Source of the DNA: an uncultured Bacteroidota bacterium
GTDB taxonomy: Bacteria; Bacteroidota; Bacteroidia; Bacteroidales; P3
Reading direction: 5' to 3'
Assembly (NCBI GenBank): GCA_902784865.1
Contig: CACZWL010000015.1
Span: forward strand, 1 to 46,691
DNA: 46,691 nucleotides
Shown: piece after piece, positions 35,901 through 42,334 of the stretch
Layout: every line of letters starts with the position of its first letter
Numbering within the stretch: position 1 is the stretch's first letter
Translations under genes and position numbers: made by a program
The notes under the pieces: model-generated
The model's database searches: none
Told to the model about the DNA's origin: nothing
What the model saw: only the letters and a program-made list of their open reading frames with translations

Positions 35901-38059
35901 TGGCCGACCAAGCCATCATGCAAGCCAATCGCAACGAAATGAAGCAGCGTTTCCTCACCTTTGTGCAGAACCACCCCAGCGACCTTGTGAGCGTGAGCAA
36001 GCTGTGGTTGCAGTATGATGCTGCCGCCGACGAGTGGGTGCCCGTCTTTGCCGACATCGACGAGGGCGACACCGCAGCCGACGTGGCGAGAAAGGTTGAG
36101 GCCTTTGAACAGCGCATGGAGCAGTTGGCCGCCAACGACCCCGACAACTACAAGAGCGGCAAAGAGGCCGCGAACATACCTTATAGGGTGCTTCCGGGCA
36201 ATATGAACGAGCACCAGGTGCTTGTGAAGAGAGCCGGAGAGACCTTTGTGCTGACCATCAACGGCAACCCGAGAGCCGCCCAGGCCCTCAATGGGCTCAC
36301 CAACCCCGATGTCAAGACCGGTGGCTTTATCGGTGGCTTTATGAAAGCATCGAGCACCATCAACCGCTTCTTGAGTTCTGCTTACACGACGAGGACACCC
36401 GACTTTGTTGTGAGTAACTTCTTCCGCGACATGCTGTATAGCAACTGTATGGCATGGGTGAAGGACACTCCGAGCTATGCGCTGCGGTTCCATAAGAACT
36501 TTGGCAGGTTCAACCCCGTCACCATGCGAGTGTTGTTTGGCAAGTGGGAGAATGGCACATTGGATGACGGCAAGCCCATAGAGTATATGTTCAAGCAGTT
36601 CATGATGAACGGAGGCGAGACAGGCTACACCAACGTGCGAGACATCGAGGCCCAGAAGCGCAGGATAGTGAAAGAACTTCGTCGACAGGGCAGTGTACCG
36701 AGAAAGGTGCTGCATGTACTTGGAGAGCAACTTGACCTTGTCAACCAAGCCGTCGAGAACTGTGCGAGATTTGCCGCCTTCATCACCTCGCAGGAGCTTG
36801 GGCGCAGCATAGAGCGCAGTATATACGATGCCAAGGAAGTGAGTGTGAACTTCAACAAGAAAGGCAGTGGTGATAAGATGATGGGAGCCGAAGGCCAGAC
36901 CAAGATAGGCAATGTTGCCGCATTCCTGAGTGGTGCTGGACGCAGCTTGCAGGTGTTCTGGAATGCTGGAGTGCAAGGCATGACCAACTTCGGACGTGCC
37001 GCCAAGCGCAAGCCCGGCAAGTTTGTCGCCGCATCAGCCACCATGTTCACACTTGGCGCCGTGATACCGCTGATAGCGAAAGCCCTTGCCGGTGATGGCG
37101 ACGACGATGATAAGAACGCATACTACAACCTGCCAGAGTATGTACGCCGCAGCAATATCTGCTTCCGTGTCGGTGATGCCTGGATCACCATACCGTTGCC
37201 CATCGAGTTCAGAGCCATCTACGGACTTGGCGAGTTAGGCACAGGCGTAATCACTGGCGAAGAGCATTACAGCGATGGCGAGTTGGCAAGACAGATGGTT
37301 GCACAGGTGAGCCAGATACTGCCTTTGGACTTCATGGAAGGACAGGGAGGTTTGCATAACCTGTGGCCAAGTTGGGCGAAGCCCATCGTCGAGGCCCACA
37401 ACAACAAGGGATGGACTGGTCTGCCAATATACAGAGACACCCCATTCAACCAGAGCGACCCTGAGTTTACCAAGGTGTATAAGAGTGCCGACAAGCACAT
37501 TGTAGCCGCCAGCAAGTGGCTCAACGAGATTACTGGAGGCGATGACTACAAGAAGGGCTGGGCCGACGTGGTGAACCCCGCACAGGTTGAATACGTCCTC
37601 AATGGTTACTTCGGTGGTTACTTCAAGGTGCCTAACCAGCTCATCAAGATGACCGAGACGGCAACCGGCAACCGTGAGTTTGAGTGGCGAAACATGATGA
37701 TTGCCAACCGTCTTATCAAGAGTGGTGACGAGCGTACCGCCCACCGCAAGCTGCAAAACGAGTATTTCAAGTACAAAGAGGAGTATGAAGAGACCAAGCG
37801 CCTGAAGAAGAAGTACGAGAAAGCAGCCGATGAAGGCGTTGTAGGATATGCCGAGAAGGTCAATTTCCTCAACAATTCGGAGGAATATGCCCGCTACCTC
37901 ATTTTCGATGAGTACCGCAAGGAGATAAACGACCTCTACAATCTACAGAAAGAAGAGACCGACGAAGAGAAGCGCAAGGAATACGAGGCAGAATACTACC
38001 AGGTGATGCGAGAGATGGTCGATGCGATGCACGAATATGAGAGGAGCAAAGGCAAGTAA
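20921..38059 (+). CDS. Giant 5,712-residue polyvalent phage protein (DarB-like methyltransferase-helicase with many added domains)
   Basis: Order of recognisable regions: two copies of a short N-terminal motif (KRKLYDALSKDYDMGTFEQF type, 1-60); a glycine-rich hydrophobic stretch (about 300-450); a DdrB/ParB-like domain (about 1220-1630, SGNGR at 1325); a phage Barnase/EndoU/RelE-like nuclease domain (about 1700-1835); an inorganic-pyrophosphatase-like domain (about 1890-2037, DGDHIDVFL); an N6-adenine methyltransferase (EPTAGNG at 2533, NPPFG at 2593); a Strawberry-notch-type superfamily 2 helicase (GVGKGR near 2976, DESH at 3125, QMIGRIDRTGQ at 3523); a possible zincin (His4485-Glu-x3-His4490); and an LPD38-like C-terminus with a hydrophobic segment near 5366-5392. 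Polyvalent proteins of this kind, such as P1 DarB, are packaged and injected to protect incoming DNA from host defences. Lying between internal virion proteins and portal, it is probably ejected with the genome. Linkers are low-complexity. Confidence 0.85.
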   Translation: MNDGDNKRKLYDALSKDYDMGTFEQFSTDVEDEGKRKKLYEAIKGEYDLPDFDGFTRQLVGERSQVQQPAATPAQQEEHSPYQMAQGNTPTYNYGGQMPPAPRPSTPRSKGNAQPTQTAAAQPLGPEKFAKQMQFEQRMRQRVPSPEAMMQDFSQRMENIRKGNQPFGSASEQRYNPETGKMETVYFTKSGEEVSTPMEQQRINREVSDPVGSELREAYAERDRLNKEIDRRTREVDKANEPSFAQMLAASEGGGYNPVFAARSEDPELSMLWTAKRKNEARIKTLEREGKNEGFFRTLGKTLFSLDTWDFGLFDLIDAGNTMAYGDKKLKGSLGEAQESMMENTYRANVAQQQYGENDTFWQRAGEITGNAIPFVAEFALTGGYSGLTQAGTKAGSKMAAKYATGKVGQWVIKNTGTLVGDMAAGFAMANTTGGMKTAADIINRHQGQLVKDEDGDYVFDGGKSWGRSIYEGEMANTLEYYTEKLGVHLDGAGKVVGGWLGKGMERMGAGRVSELFNRITGSEWAKITGQVLRKGGVQDYPSEVVEEEANILLNSLLVGDNKFSDFVDGKTQADIWGGMMLSIGFMQSPGMVGGGYQTAQYYRYKHKTDMSDRVAFTRLTPERWEPWRERIDNTTNEDMRDVISDIIGSQELQDEEKKAAINYVGNLMQMRGYNLRTTADAKDKINGTEAVDEAVDADNESYQNGYEADEQSRRDIAIEYSMNPDDEVRAAAVDGVRQRIEDDADMEVEGWREEGRKMMHSDGSIRPAVLKVKNENGDDTEVYIVEGNVQMMADGTMVDPETSDRSVVIYDPATGERKIIDPTSDMGILSIGEATSADDFEYEIQRRRDEYVQRMLDEAQGTVRVELGQPLTMPDGREGTVMAISPDGESFTVVANDGSGEEVRMERSDLQQIADAAALADYQARHQEDEATAEQPTEKETDEPTAVAPGTVEGAPTEFLPDMDITILDDAGNEQPATVMGIVRYERGKFVPDETGNIVEYVVDGQVKHENTAMLAEKVVSYVDATLAAQETAAEQPAAVKQPTVETPTAEVETPATEPAGETTGTVAEQPTVEPMPMREDGEADFLATTPERGHQFIYNEAGLSREEAGQFVKANLETATKALDKAKKEAPKMGTSLVKYKQQQAEHQAKVDAAQQAVDYWQGVKSTQSAIVSAEMAEQAERDRAAHEAAVLAEQKRLAEELAKQQEQAERGANAVHPAIREKWDGAPKVEGAENEITLANGETLNGRYMLVESGAATPSHNATSGFARSEGFPVDENGQTVNDRDYERDQQAQQITRDMADQYDSRAIQNVPVVSRDGVVLSGNGRTMAGELAAQNGTDGAYIEHLRKYPQQFGFTPEQVEGMQHPRVVFVPDEAMPYTTETFAKFNQQDMKSQSRTEQSVKMGKTVDDATFGRIVRSINAFDTLGDFYNDPKAAPAAIGELHKAGAINQMQVAEMMDGEKVSGQGRQMLENLLIGKSFEGNPDAVRQLAEFPAMRQSVVSALAEIANNIHLGEDYSLESEMAQAINLAYQARKSGGIGAGEKVSGFARQQSLFPFDEGETVADYTNATVLMLADCMNDGRVSQMKKVLAIYNDHAAQSAAGQYDIFSGGVKIKEEIINDVLNILNNGTETEQQTALTGAAERRKEAAGVGQDGVAGNSDAGSGAELANSRGLVEQEAGLSEDEADDLILASAARAKIMPQLPVPLTSVAWQMEFGNGVLQTPMGEVKLGENQFAKMITKGREKEAGMIKPTLTDPDFIIEEASQAGDGNTERSSSYLFVKAFIGNDGKKRYFFKSVTVKKDGLEINISNHIDSAKRLREALKKGKLLYRFDGGAQTEQTPASASVTTSPVDLQGVSERKDTNNSETEQEKVVSAIKSAEAEVDTNPTKGQKKAGNYKMGHVKVDGYDITIENPKGSVRRGTDPSGKAWEQEMHNTYGYIRGTEGVDGDHIDVFLSDDPTSGDVFVVDQVTPKTGEFDEHKVMYGFPDIESAKAAYLSNYEEGWQGLGAITPVSKEEFKKWIESSHRKTKPFAEYASVKTNGDTQLGEGSPYARYHREAEAEIQQLLDAAPDRTGPVASPERTEAIQKIADMLNEADSAIEDLELNDDQLQRFQARRDAAEKWLEENVYGEGVALSVEDLKEASDEAEGAAPAEQPQAEATEETAAQPKAETKKSKWVDDEDAERFEELRRRMRELNGHLNMGVNPEQLAIGVEMIYYVIKHGAHKFADYAKQMIDALGEWVRPYLKSFYNGARDLPEMEVIGISAELTPYDEVKTFDVMNFDKEGPKDIIALADEVVKEQDVEKQKEEAEKKLIDNRKERWQKKKKAEKPTTGDKDTTKKPKNGKKDVSLQSQMSLFDSDGTETEPKGTESRPNNTESEQPTVEEEQEAESTLKYSGEQMRKMSAAVTTDLLIGLQDGVKPYKSIVDLRRRAKSLGLEVDDEGRDDVALQEMVEDGLVRAARTMVESGKYGGSKSREAYEAICKLYDMQPTISRRSANRVKMQQYSTPLPMAFMADSFAWKPGMKKILEPTAGNGMLVFAVPAKSVIANELDETRLANLKEQGFLGVIHNDALTHDFRELGRYDAVIANPPFGSAAAKEYDGKSIAGLDEQITLNALAAMKDDGRAAIIIGGNMEYAKNGAVSNNKAFWTYLYDHYNVKGVVDMDGKLYAKQGTTYPTRMILIDGRRSEDERAQSTVYPPRKFEAVRMAETFEDLYDIINEINQSKNRTNGNEVLRTSSKPIVSNTDNETGRTNESDTGRESNENVGNGSQREPRPTNSGRGERGDRQTEPQRVPETPRESDSGAGQPGNAGVSATQTDNVGRSAGSSERSGSERTGDTERVHDDGVRAAGNAAGGVRVEESATPETAAPQQKEQPKQRTVEDEKLPYRPHNTAFSLESVAPAAMVEAMDNTLSEIERVHGMSIDEFVTSELGYDSIDDMHHALAAEQVDSVAMAIHNMWGGNAMIIGDQTGVGKGRQMAALIRWACKQGKKPIFITQKADLFSDIYRDLVDVGSGDLRPFIFNSDGAMVDANGHVVHKPLSSAAQAKVFAGETLPDDYDFAVLTYSQVNTGDEVSREFAKQHKDKDQRGSKQSKAVKNGKATPKATFLRKIAQDNYLFLDESHTAAGDSNVGAYIRSIIGTKAGAVIGNAGGAVEGGVKGVTFASATFAKRPDTMPMYAMRTAMSEANVKPEELIKIIEKGGVTLQEIMSRALTDSGQMVRRERDMSDVRTDWETISDPATVKRARENYDRTIAAFNAIIDFQDTYVKPLIAAKDAELSLYAESAGVKKGTDKMGVENVPFASKTYNYTKQLMLALKIDAIADRVEAEIKAGRHPVIALESTMEASIKDYTNGEVIDEPTFSASLLRGLDTVMQYTVKDEDGKETHHHYKPSDLGRDGETAYYALQNAIREATSDIFISPLDAIIEKLHEKGYKVGELTGRNNYVERDADGRVVVRRRTDKDKKRMQREFNSGALDVLILNKSASTGISLHASKTFSDQRQRTMIIAQPLSDINDYMQMIGRIDRTGQIHRGYYINLGLPVPAESRFLMMLSTKLKSLNANTTTSQDSEDNSVDAPDLLNKYGSQVVVEYLRDNPSIYEKMGEPIRKGMGEKVSASELDEYKAPASDEVARKITGYVALLTTQEQEDFYNDVVRRYTDLIKYLDSTGANDLKITVMPLKAKTLRKGVSSKGNNPNGSNPFAQDAYVEEVEMDVLRKPMKADEIRSGMEQLNKLHGTEKGHLRTANEEKVHGERVLEIMGVVQRDEDARLQAEEERYEGSKARLTESIGKKRDALSKQNRSEEEKADALKKYVDEETKKVEERHEANVNKARSLTYFMREGLTNYITGRTYFLPQDLTEEGGQAGMFKVPAIFMGYKVKDDKPTPSTSFAVFATLDGRRRVEVKFTDNYTNKTIDFLTNSDYNEAQRTTLDNWDSKIPSETRKKGYIMTGNILQAVADTSDEMGNYKGQLISYTDEQGEIHDGILMPDRWEPSMLKTSGVPINAKLGEILRGSHVSSTDGKINISSNGNGHATLSVPKTKKEGAKYYENPVILRAIDSLGFWQNRGEFQADITGESNIRKVVQELSSMGVRVRDEQADNNLLSRGVSDEERIAELESQPKMKMYRSMVLIDGKLYPPMSSKEADGKGLREPSEIGKWEESEEAPEKAVLRNGKWVFPLKKDNGKSLYAAYNPYIHTSATMLNDQFSEAQNRENLVVVEMEVPMSEMTSGYLAEKAKDSVGMKQWKAGVIQGQLNGSREVMLSRWAKPIRIVPTEEVAENIAKQIDGIITVMPSNVVTPQVREAMEKLGVKFVETDNTGKLKEGANKGRSWTSVYGKGKSVQKLMREGEIEAVELERPSKDADWQEQLWYTMPERWFDIQRGTMAYEDGVRMSRLRGYSKRRYDAMLERAVESFKKQVMQTAERMNIGDRVHVVATADEITDEKLTDKQKSDKALYSPTSDKIYIILGNHRNMDDVMKSLLHESVAHHGLRELFGDHFDTFLDNVYAGSEESIRVKIASMAAKHGWNVRTATEEYLAQMAETMDFEKPENNSWWSKVQTWFFDMLHKIGFTVKNWPGTITDNELAYVLWRSYQNMVNPGRYRSPIEIAEDTVMQDKLRVGQFEKNADRNRSSKREVLRAAEAIIDDALLDDDVYLGMWQRLEDESVEMEEANAIREYINRALEGTLGPGFDEAYEDMLDAVEEYIADRNAAAGPSGLLSRDGDFSPRDNAIARDYYERMVSQNGYQVQEAMQDSMLGLRKAMQAILGAGKDFKIEEVAGNENAYLAENRMSSTNAAEQHNYFRQWLEPLLKAVHEIAGSKAAEREALTNYMMAKHGLERNEKFAERDFVAYQQQYPTGGKTLADFRQNDYAGLTALTGEQDVVDAEAVARQMVADYEALHNTSELWDAVNTATKVTLARMYRGGLMSKESYEHTRDMFDYYIPLRGFDETTSDEVYGYLTSRQGPLGSSILKHAEGRRSKADDPIATIAMMADQAIMQANRNEMKQRFLTFVQNHPSDLVSVSKLWLQYDAAADEWVPVFADIDEGDTAADVARKVEAFEQRMEQLAANDPDNYKSGKEAANIPYRVLPGNMNEHQVLVKRAGETFVLTINGNPRAAQALNGLTNPDVKTGGFIGGFMKASSTINRFLSSAYTTRTPDFVVSNFFRDMLYSNCMAWVKDTPSYALRFHKNFGRFNPVTMRVLFGKWENGTLDDGKPIEYMFKQFMMNGGETGYTNVRDIEAQKRRIVKELRRQGSVPRKVLHVLGEQLDLVNQAVENCARFAAFITSQELGRSIERSIYDAKEVSVNFNKKGSGDKMMGAEGQTKIGNVAAFLSGAGRSLQVFWNAGVQGMTNFGRAAKRKPGKFVAASATMFTLGAVIPLIAKALAGDGDDDDKNAYYNLPEYVRRSNICFRVGDAWITIPLPIEFRAIYGLGELGTGVITGEEHYSDGELARQMVAQVSQILPLDFMEGQGGLHNLWPSWAKPIVEAHNNKGWTGLPIYRDTPFNQSDPEFTKVYKSADKHIVAASKWLNEITGGDDYKKGWADVVNPAQVEYVLNGYFGGYFKVPNQLIKMTETATGNREFEWRNMMIANRLIKSGDERTAHRKLQNEYFKYKEEYEETKRLKKKYEKAADEGVVGYAEKVNFLNNSEEYARYLIFDEYRKEINDLYNLQKEETDEEKRKEYEAEYYQVMREMVDAMHEYERSKGK
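25809..25970 (+). CDS. Alternative-frame ORF nested in the giant gene (first linker)
   Basis: A 53-codon frame, shifted +1 relative to the giant gene, starts at an ATG and ends with TGA. Its product (MEQKQNNRQPSQ ... ALGKMALLATAMQEAEQNWPTAEDLL) has a normal helical composition. The giant frame in the same stretch is a low-complexity Gly/Ala/Glu linker between the ParB-like and nuclease-like domains. It may be a true overlapping gene or a relic of a former gene boundary. Confidence 0.35.
   Translation: MEQKQNNRQPSQGQPSDAKKQRALGKMALLATAMQEAEQNWPTAEDLLSKKLG
29121..29510 (+). CDS. Alternative-frame ORF nested in the giant gene (methyltransferase-helicase linker)
   Basis: A 129-codon frame, again shifted +1, follows an A-rich stretch (AATCAAAAAATAGAACC) that resembles a Bacteroidota translation start. 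The product is acidic and helical (LTAEEANAEIDKLNRSEYQ, then EYLQRKRIMLGDPLVAVNEAE, ending PLVEYE) and looks like a real small protein. The giant frame here reads as a Ser/Gly/Arg/Thr-rich linker without structure. It could be an overprinted gene made from the same mRNA. No family is recognised. Confidence 0.5.
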   Translation: MATKYYAPAASLSCLTLTTRPGALTRAILVENLMRMLAMEANESHDRLTAEEANAEIDKLNRSEYQRLREKATVELDSQEMQEYLQRKRIMLGDPLVAVNEAEVNVQEILNEFTMTEFEQQEMPLVEYE

Positions 38060-38095
38060 TTCATAAGATAAAGACGAGATGGTGCGGTGAAGGTG

Positions 38096-38103
38096 TATCT
38101 TTG
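38096..38103 (+). promoter_or_regulatory. Promoter -7 element before the portal gene
   Basis: TATCTTTG lies 36 nt before the portal start codon, in the 79-nt gap after the giant gene. The upstream TTTG is not seen. Confidence 0.45.
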
Positions 38104-38138
38104 CCGCGCCATTTTGGGACAAAAGAAAAAAAAGAGAT

Positions 38139-40121
38139 ATGGAAACGAAATTGCATAGATTGAGCAGGGTGACGCTCTCGAAGAAGATGGGCGAGCCTGA
38201 CAGTATCAAGCGAAGTCGTATGGAGAATGCCGACGACAGGGCACGAGGGCAGCAAGTGTTGCTGGAGGCGCAGCGGTATTGGGACAACATGAGCAAGTTC
38301 CGTAAGGACCGTGAGCGCAACAAGCGTTACAACTATGGCGACCAGTGGGGCGACGTGGTGTGTGTGGACGGGCAGCGGATGACGGAGGAGGAATACATCA
38401 AGTCGCAGGGGAGTGTGCCCTTGAAGACGAACCTTATTCGCAAGCAGGTGAACACGGTGATAGGTTTGTTTCTCAGTCAGCAGAACGAGCCGACCTGCAT
38501 AGCCCGCGACCGCGACGAGCAGCGGCAGGCCGAGACGATGAGCACGGTGTTGCAGTACAACATGCAGCTGAACCGCATGAAAGAGGTCTATGCCAACTCG
38601 ATGGAAGAGTTTCTGATGAGTGGCCTTATCATGCACAGGAAGTGGTGTGGCTGGCGCGACAACAAGGTGGACTGCTGGACGGACTATGTGCAACCGAACA
38701 ACGTCTTCATCGACACCAACATGAGGGATTTTCGCGGATGGGATTGTTCATTCATTGGCGAGATACATGACCTGTCGAGGGAGAGTGTGTTGGAGCGATT
38801 TGCGAAGAGTCCCGCGGCCTATGAGAGGCTGGTGAAGATATACGACGAATCCATGAGTGCGAGAAGGGACGTGTATACGTGGGAGCAGTTTGGATATGGC
38901 AGTGGGCAGGTGCTGAAAGACTTTCTGATGCCGAGAGACGCGAGCCTGTGCCGTGTTATCGAGGTGTGGCGTAATGAGAGCAAGCCTCGCTACCGATGCC
39001 ACGACTACAACAGCGGCGAGATATACAAGATAGACATAAATGATTTGGGTCCCGTTGTCATTGCCGAGAACCAGCGGCGCCAGCTACAAGCCCGCCAAGC
39101 CGGAATACCCGAGGAGGATATACCGTTCATCACCTATGAGTGGTTCATGGACTCGTATTGGTATTACTACTTCCTTTCGCCGACGGGCGACATATTGGAA
39201 GAGGGAGAGACCCCCTACGAGCACAAGAGCCACCCATACGTATTCAAGGCATACCCCTTCATCGACGGGGAGATACATTCGTTTGTGAATGATATTATCG
39301 ACCAGCAGCGATATGTGAACCGACTGTACACCCTCTACGACTGGATTATGAGAGCGAGTGCCAAGGGTGTGCTGATGGTGCCGGAGGAATGCTTGAAGGG
39401 TCACGACCCGAGCGAGTTCACCGAGAACTGGGCCAAGTTCAACGGTGTCATATTCTACACGCCGAGCAAGAACGGTGCAAAGCCCGAGCAGGTGGCCAAC
39501 AACTCGACCAACATCGGCATCCACGAACTGTTGAGCCTGCAGTTGAAGATGATGGAAGATGTCACTGGTGTCAACTCCTCGTTGCAGGGCAAGGCCGAGT
39601 ATGCAGGGATGAGTGCAGCGATGTTCAACATGCAGACGCAGAATGCCACGACGAGTTTGCGCCGCATCCTCGACAGCTTCCAGGACTTCATATTGGATGC
39701 CGCCTACAAGGATGTCAAGAATATCCAGCAGTTCTACGACCAGAAGCGCACCTTCAACATAGCAGGACGCGCCAGTTCGCAGGTCATCTACGACCCTGCG
39801 AAGATACGCGACGTGGAGTTCGACCTGAGCATTGTCCCCAGCCAGACCTCGCCGGTGTACAGGGCGATGGCCAACGAGTTCCTCATGGAGCTGTTCAAGG
39901 CCAACGCCATCAGCGTGGAGCAGTTGTTGCAGGCTGGCGATTTCCCATTTGCCGACGAGCTTTTGCAGAACATCCAGAGCCAGAAAGAGCAGATGGAGAG
40001 AGGACAGATGCCCAACGGTGTGTCGCCCGAGCTACTCCAGCAGGCGCAGCGTGGAGCCGACCCGAAGGCCATGCAGATGTTGCAGCAGGCCGCTGCCTAT
40101 CCTGTGCGAGCCGCTGCCTAA
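38139..40121 (+). CDS. Phage portal protein
   Basis: The 660-residue protein forms the ring at one capsid vertex through which DNA is packaged and leaves. Portal character is seen in the N-terminal clip/wing region (RYWDNMSKFRKDRERNKRY, VPLKTNLIRKQVNTVIGLFL). A middle part follows (YVNRLYTLYDWIMRASAKGVLMVPEE), then the segment NNSTNIGIHELLSLQLKMMEDVTGVN, and a Gln-rich C-terminal coiled part. Length is normal for podovirus-type portals. It precedes the large terminase by 47 nt, the usual packaging-gene neighbourhood. The family is very diverse, so the call rests on pattern and context. Confidence 0.82.
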   Translation: METKLHRLSRVTLSKKMGEPDSIKRSRMENADDRARGQQVLLEAQRYWDNMSKFRKDRERNKRYNYGDQWGDVVCVDGQRMTEEEYIKSQGSVPLKTNLIRKQVNTVIGLFLSQQNEPTCIARDRDEQRQAETMSTVLQYNMQLNRMKEVYANSMEEFLMSGLIMHRKWCGWRDNKVDCWTDYVQPNNVFIDTNMRDFRGWDCSFIGEIHDLSRESVLERFAKSPAAYERLVKIYDESMSARRDVYTWEQFGYGSGQVLKDFLMPRDASLCRVIEVWRNESKPRYRCHDYNSGEIYKIDINDLGPVVIAENQRRQLQARQAGIPEEDIPFITYEWFMDSYWYYYFLSPTGDILEEGETPYEHKSHPYVFKAYPFIDGEIHSFVNDIIDQQRYVNRLYTLYDWIMRASAKGVLMVPEECLKGHDPSEFTENWAKFNGVIFYTPSKNGAKPEQVANNSTNIGIHELLSLQLKMMEDVTGVNSSLQGKAEYAGMSAAMFNMQTQNATTSLRRILDSFQDFILDAAYKDVKNIQQFYDQKRTFNIAGRASSQVIYDPAKIRDVEFDLSIVPSQTSPVYRAMANEFLMELFKANAISVEQLLQAGDFPFADELLQNIQSQKEQMERGQMPNGVSPELLQQAQRGADPKAMQMLQQAAAYPVRAAA

Positions 40122-40168
40122 GACTCGCGGCCTGAAGACCGCGACCTTCGACCACCAACACGGAATAC

Positions 40169-42280
40169 ATGGGCAAGAAAGACGACATAGAAGCGCAAGT
40201 GTTGAAACTGTTCAAAGAGAACGACCGCCGACGGGCCGTTCTCTTTGGCACATTCAATCCCATCACTGGCGAGTGCAGTGTGGGCGAGCGTGATAAGTTC
40301 ACCCTACCCGACTACCCGATAGCGACCCAGTGGTTGCCTGTGGAGATGATGGAAGAGCCTTTTGTGAAGGAGTTGCAGGAGGCCGGGAGTGTGCATGCAC
40401 TGGTCAAGAAGGTCATCATTGGCGGCAGTATAGCAGAGATATATGAGGAAGCGTACAACAAGATAGTGGAGCAGTTTGTGCGCATCCGCATCAAGTACGA
40501 CTTTCCATTCTGGGCGGCCTCATTCGTATATATCAAACGCAAAGGAGGAGGCAAGGATGTCCTCTTCCGCCTGAACAGACCGCAGCGTAGGTTAGTAGAG
40601 CGGTTTGAGAAGATGCGGAAAGCAGGGAGACCCATCCGTCTTATCATCTTGAAAGCCCGACAGTGGGGAGGCTCGACGTGTACACAGATGTACATGGCAT
40701 GGCTCCAGCTGGTACATAAGGTTGGTTTGAACTCGTTGATTATAGCCCATCAGTCGAAGGCCTCGGACAAAATCAAGGCCATGTTCGACAAGATGATAAA
40801 AGCCTACCCTGTGCAGATGCTGCATGAGATGGGCGACAACTACGACGAGAACGAGAAGAAGATTATAAGTATTGGCAAGAGTGGCAGCATCTACCGTGTA
40901 CCGCAGCGCATTTGCGACATCAACATAGGTACTGCGGAGAGTCCCAATGCAGACCGAGCTGGCGACTACAACCTGGTGCATATGTCGGAGGTTGGTTTGT
41001 ACCCAAAGACAGACAAGATGAACCCAGAGAGCATCGTGCGAGGTTCGTTGTCCGGCATACTGTACATGCCAGACACAATGATAGTGTTAGAGAGTACCGC
41101 CGATGGAGTGGGTTCATTTTTCCACAAAGAATACCTTGCTGCCAAGAAAGGGAAGTCACAGTACGAATCCATATTTGTGTCTTGGCTTGAGATTGAGCAG
41201 TATCAACTTGAATTCGAGAGCGAGGCAGAGAAGAAGGCATTTCTCCGCTGGTTGTATGAAAACCGGAATAACGAAGAGGTCGATAGTGATCGAGAGGAAC
41301 CGGGCACCTACTTGTGGTGGTTATGGACACAAGGAGCCACGCTGGAAGGAATACATTGGTATGTCCAGGAGCGCACGAAGTATACCAATCATGGTGACAT
41401 GGCCAGCGAGTATCCGAGTGACGACATCGAAGCGTTCATTTTCTCTGGTCGCAAGGTGTTCAACCATGAGGACGTGGAGAATTTACGAGGGGGTTGCCGT
41501 CCGCCGAGGATGCGAGGAGAGATATACGGCAATGCCGACGAGGGCGAAATGGCGCTGGAGGGGCTGCGGTTCAGGAAAGAGAAAGATGGGCGTCTGTTCA
41601 TCTACCACGACGTAGAGAAAGACACCGAGGAAGAGCAGATACTCGACAGGTATCTGGTTGTGGTGGATGTGTGCAAGGGGCATACCAAGAATGCAGACTA
41701 TGCAGACATCCTGGTACTGGACAGGCTGTATATGATGGATGGGGAGCCGCCTGTGGTTGCTGCCGAATGGCACGGCCATATCGACATGGACCGGCTGGCA
41801 TGGAAAGCGGCGCAGGTAGCCGAGTATTACAACCATGCCAAACTGGTCATCGAGAGCAACACGTTAGAGACCAACAACACCAAAGGCGAAGCCGAATACA
41901 TCCTGACGCTGATAGCCGACGTGTACGACAACCTTTATGCGAGAAAGCAGAGCGCCGAGGACATCCGTCAGGGCTTGCCCAAGAAATACGGCTACCATAC
42001 CAACGTACTGACGAAGAAAGTAGTCATACTCAATCTGCAGGTGGCCGTGAGGCAACATCTGTACATCGAGCATGAAAGCGAGTGTCTGGACGAATACCTG
42101 ACATACGTAGAGACCGACAAAGGTGGCTATGAGGCCATGGAAGGTCACCATGACGACCGACTGATGACAAGGGCCATCGGCTTGCAGGTGTGCTTCCATG
42201 AAATGGACCTGCCGAGGGTGGTGAAGCGAGAGCGGTTCAAGACCACCACACAGAAAGTTGTGAGTGCTGCAACAATATAG
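40169..42280 (+). CDS. terL: Phage terminase large subunit
   Basis: The 703-residue protein is the DNA-packaging motor. The ATPase domain has the variant Walker A LKARQWGGST (161-170) and a Walker B region VHMSE with the catalytic Glu274; the coupling segment VLESTAD follows. The nuclease domain begins with YLVVVDVCKG, where Asp500 is the first metal ligand of the RNase-H-like fold; VIESNTLETNN and a late HHDDRLMTRA supply further acidic residues. An extra N-terminal part of about 120 residues precedes the ATPase core. It follows the portal gene and is closed by a strong terminator at 42305. Confidence 0.92.
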   Translation: MGKKDDIEAQVLKLFKENDRRRAVLFGTFNPITGECSVGERDKFTLPDYPIATQWLPVEMMEEPFVKELQEAGSVHALVKKVIIGGSIAEIYEEAYNKIVEQFVRIRIKYDFPFWAASFVYIKRKGGGKDVLFRLNRPQRRLVERFEKMRKAGRPIRLIILKARQWGGSTCTQMYMAWLQLVHKVGLNSLIIAHQSKASDKIKAMFDKMIKAYPVQMLHEMGDNYDENEKKIISIGKSGSIYRVPQRICDINIGTAESPNADRAGDYNLVHMSEVGLYPKTDKMNPESIVRGSLSGILYMPDTMIVLESTADGVGSFFHKEYLAAKKGKSQYESIFVSWLEIEQYQLEFESEAEKKAFLRWLYENRNNEEVDSDREEPGTYLWWLWTQGATLEGIHWYVQERTKYTNHGDMASEYPSDDIEAFIFSGRKVFNHEDVENLRGGCRPPRMRGEIYGNADEGEMALEGLRFRKEKDGRLFIYHDVEKDTEEEQILDRYLVVVDVCKGHTKNADYADILVLDRLYMMDGEPPVVAAEWHGHIDMDRLAWKAAQVAEYYNHAKLVIESNTLETNNTKGEAEYILTLIADVYDNLYARKQSAEDIRQGLPKKYGYHTNVLTKKVVILNLQVAVRQHLYIEHESECLDEYLTYVETDKGGYEAMEGHHDDRLMTRAIGLQVCFHEMDLPRVVKRERFKTTTQKVVSAATI

Positions 42281-42304
42281 CTGTGCCGACGCAACATACG
42301 TTAC

Positions 42305-42334
42305 CGGCCGCTACTTCTTGTAGTGGCCGTTTTT
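42305..42334 (+). terminator. Terminator after terL
   Basis: CGGCCGCTAC (42305-42314) pairs with GTAGTGGCCG (42320-42329), with one wobble pair, 5-nt loop and five T following. The stop codon and last codons of the minus-strand gene lie within the stem. Confidence 0.85.
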
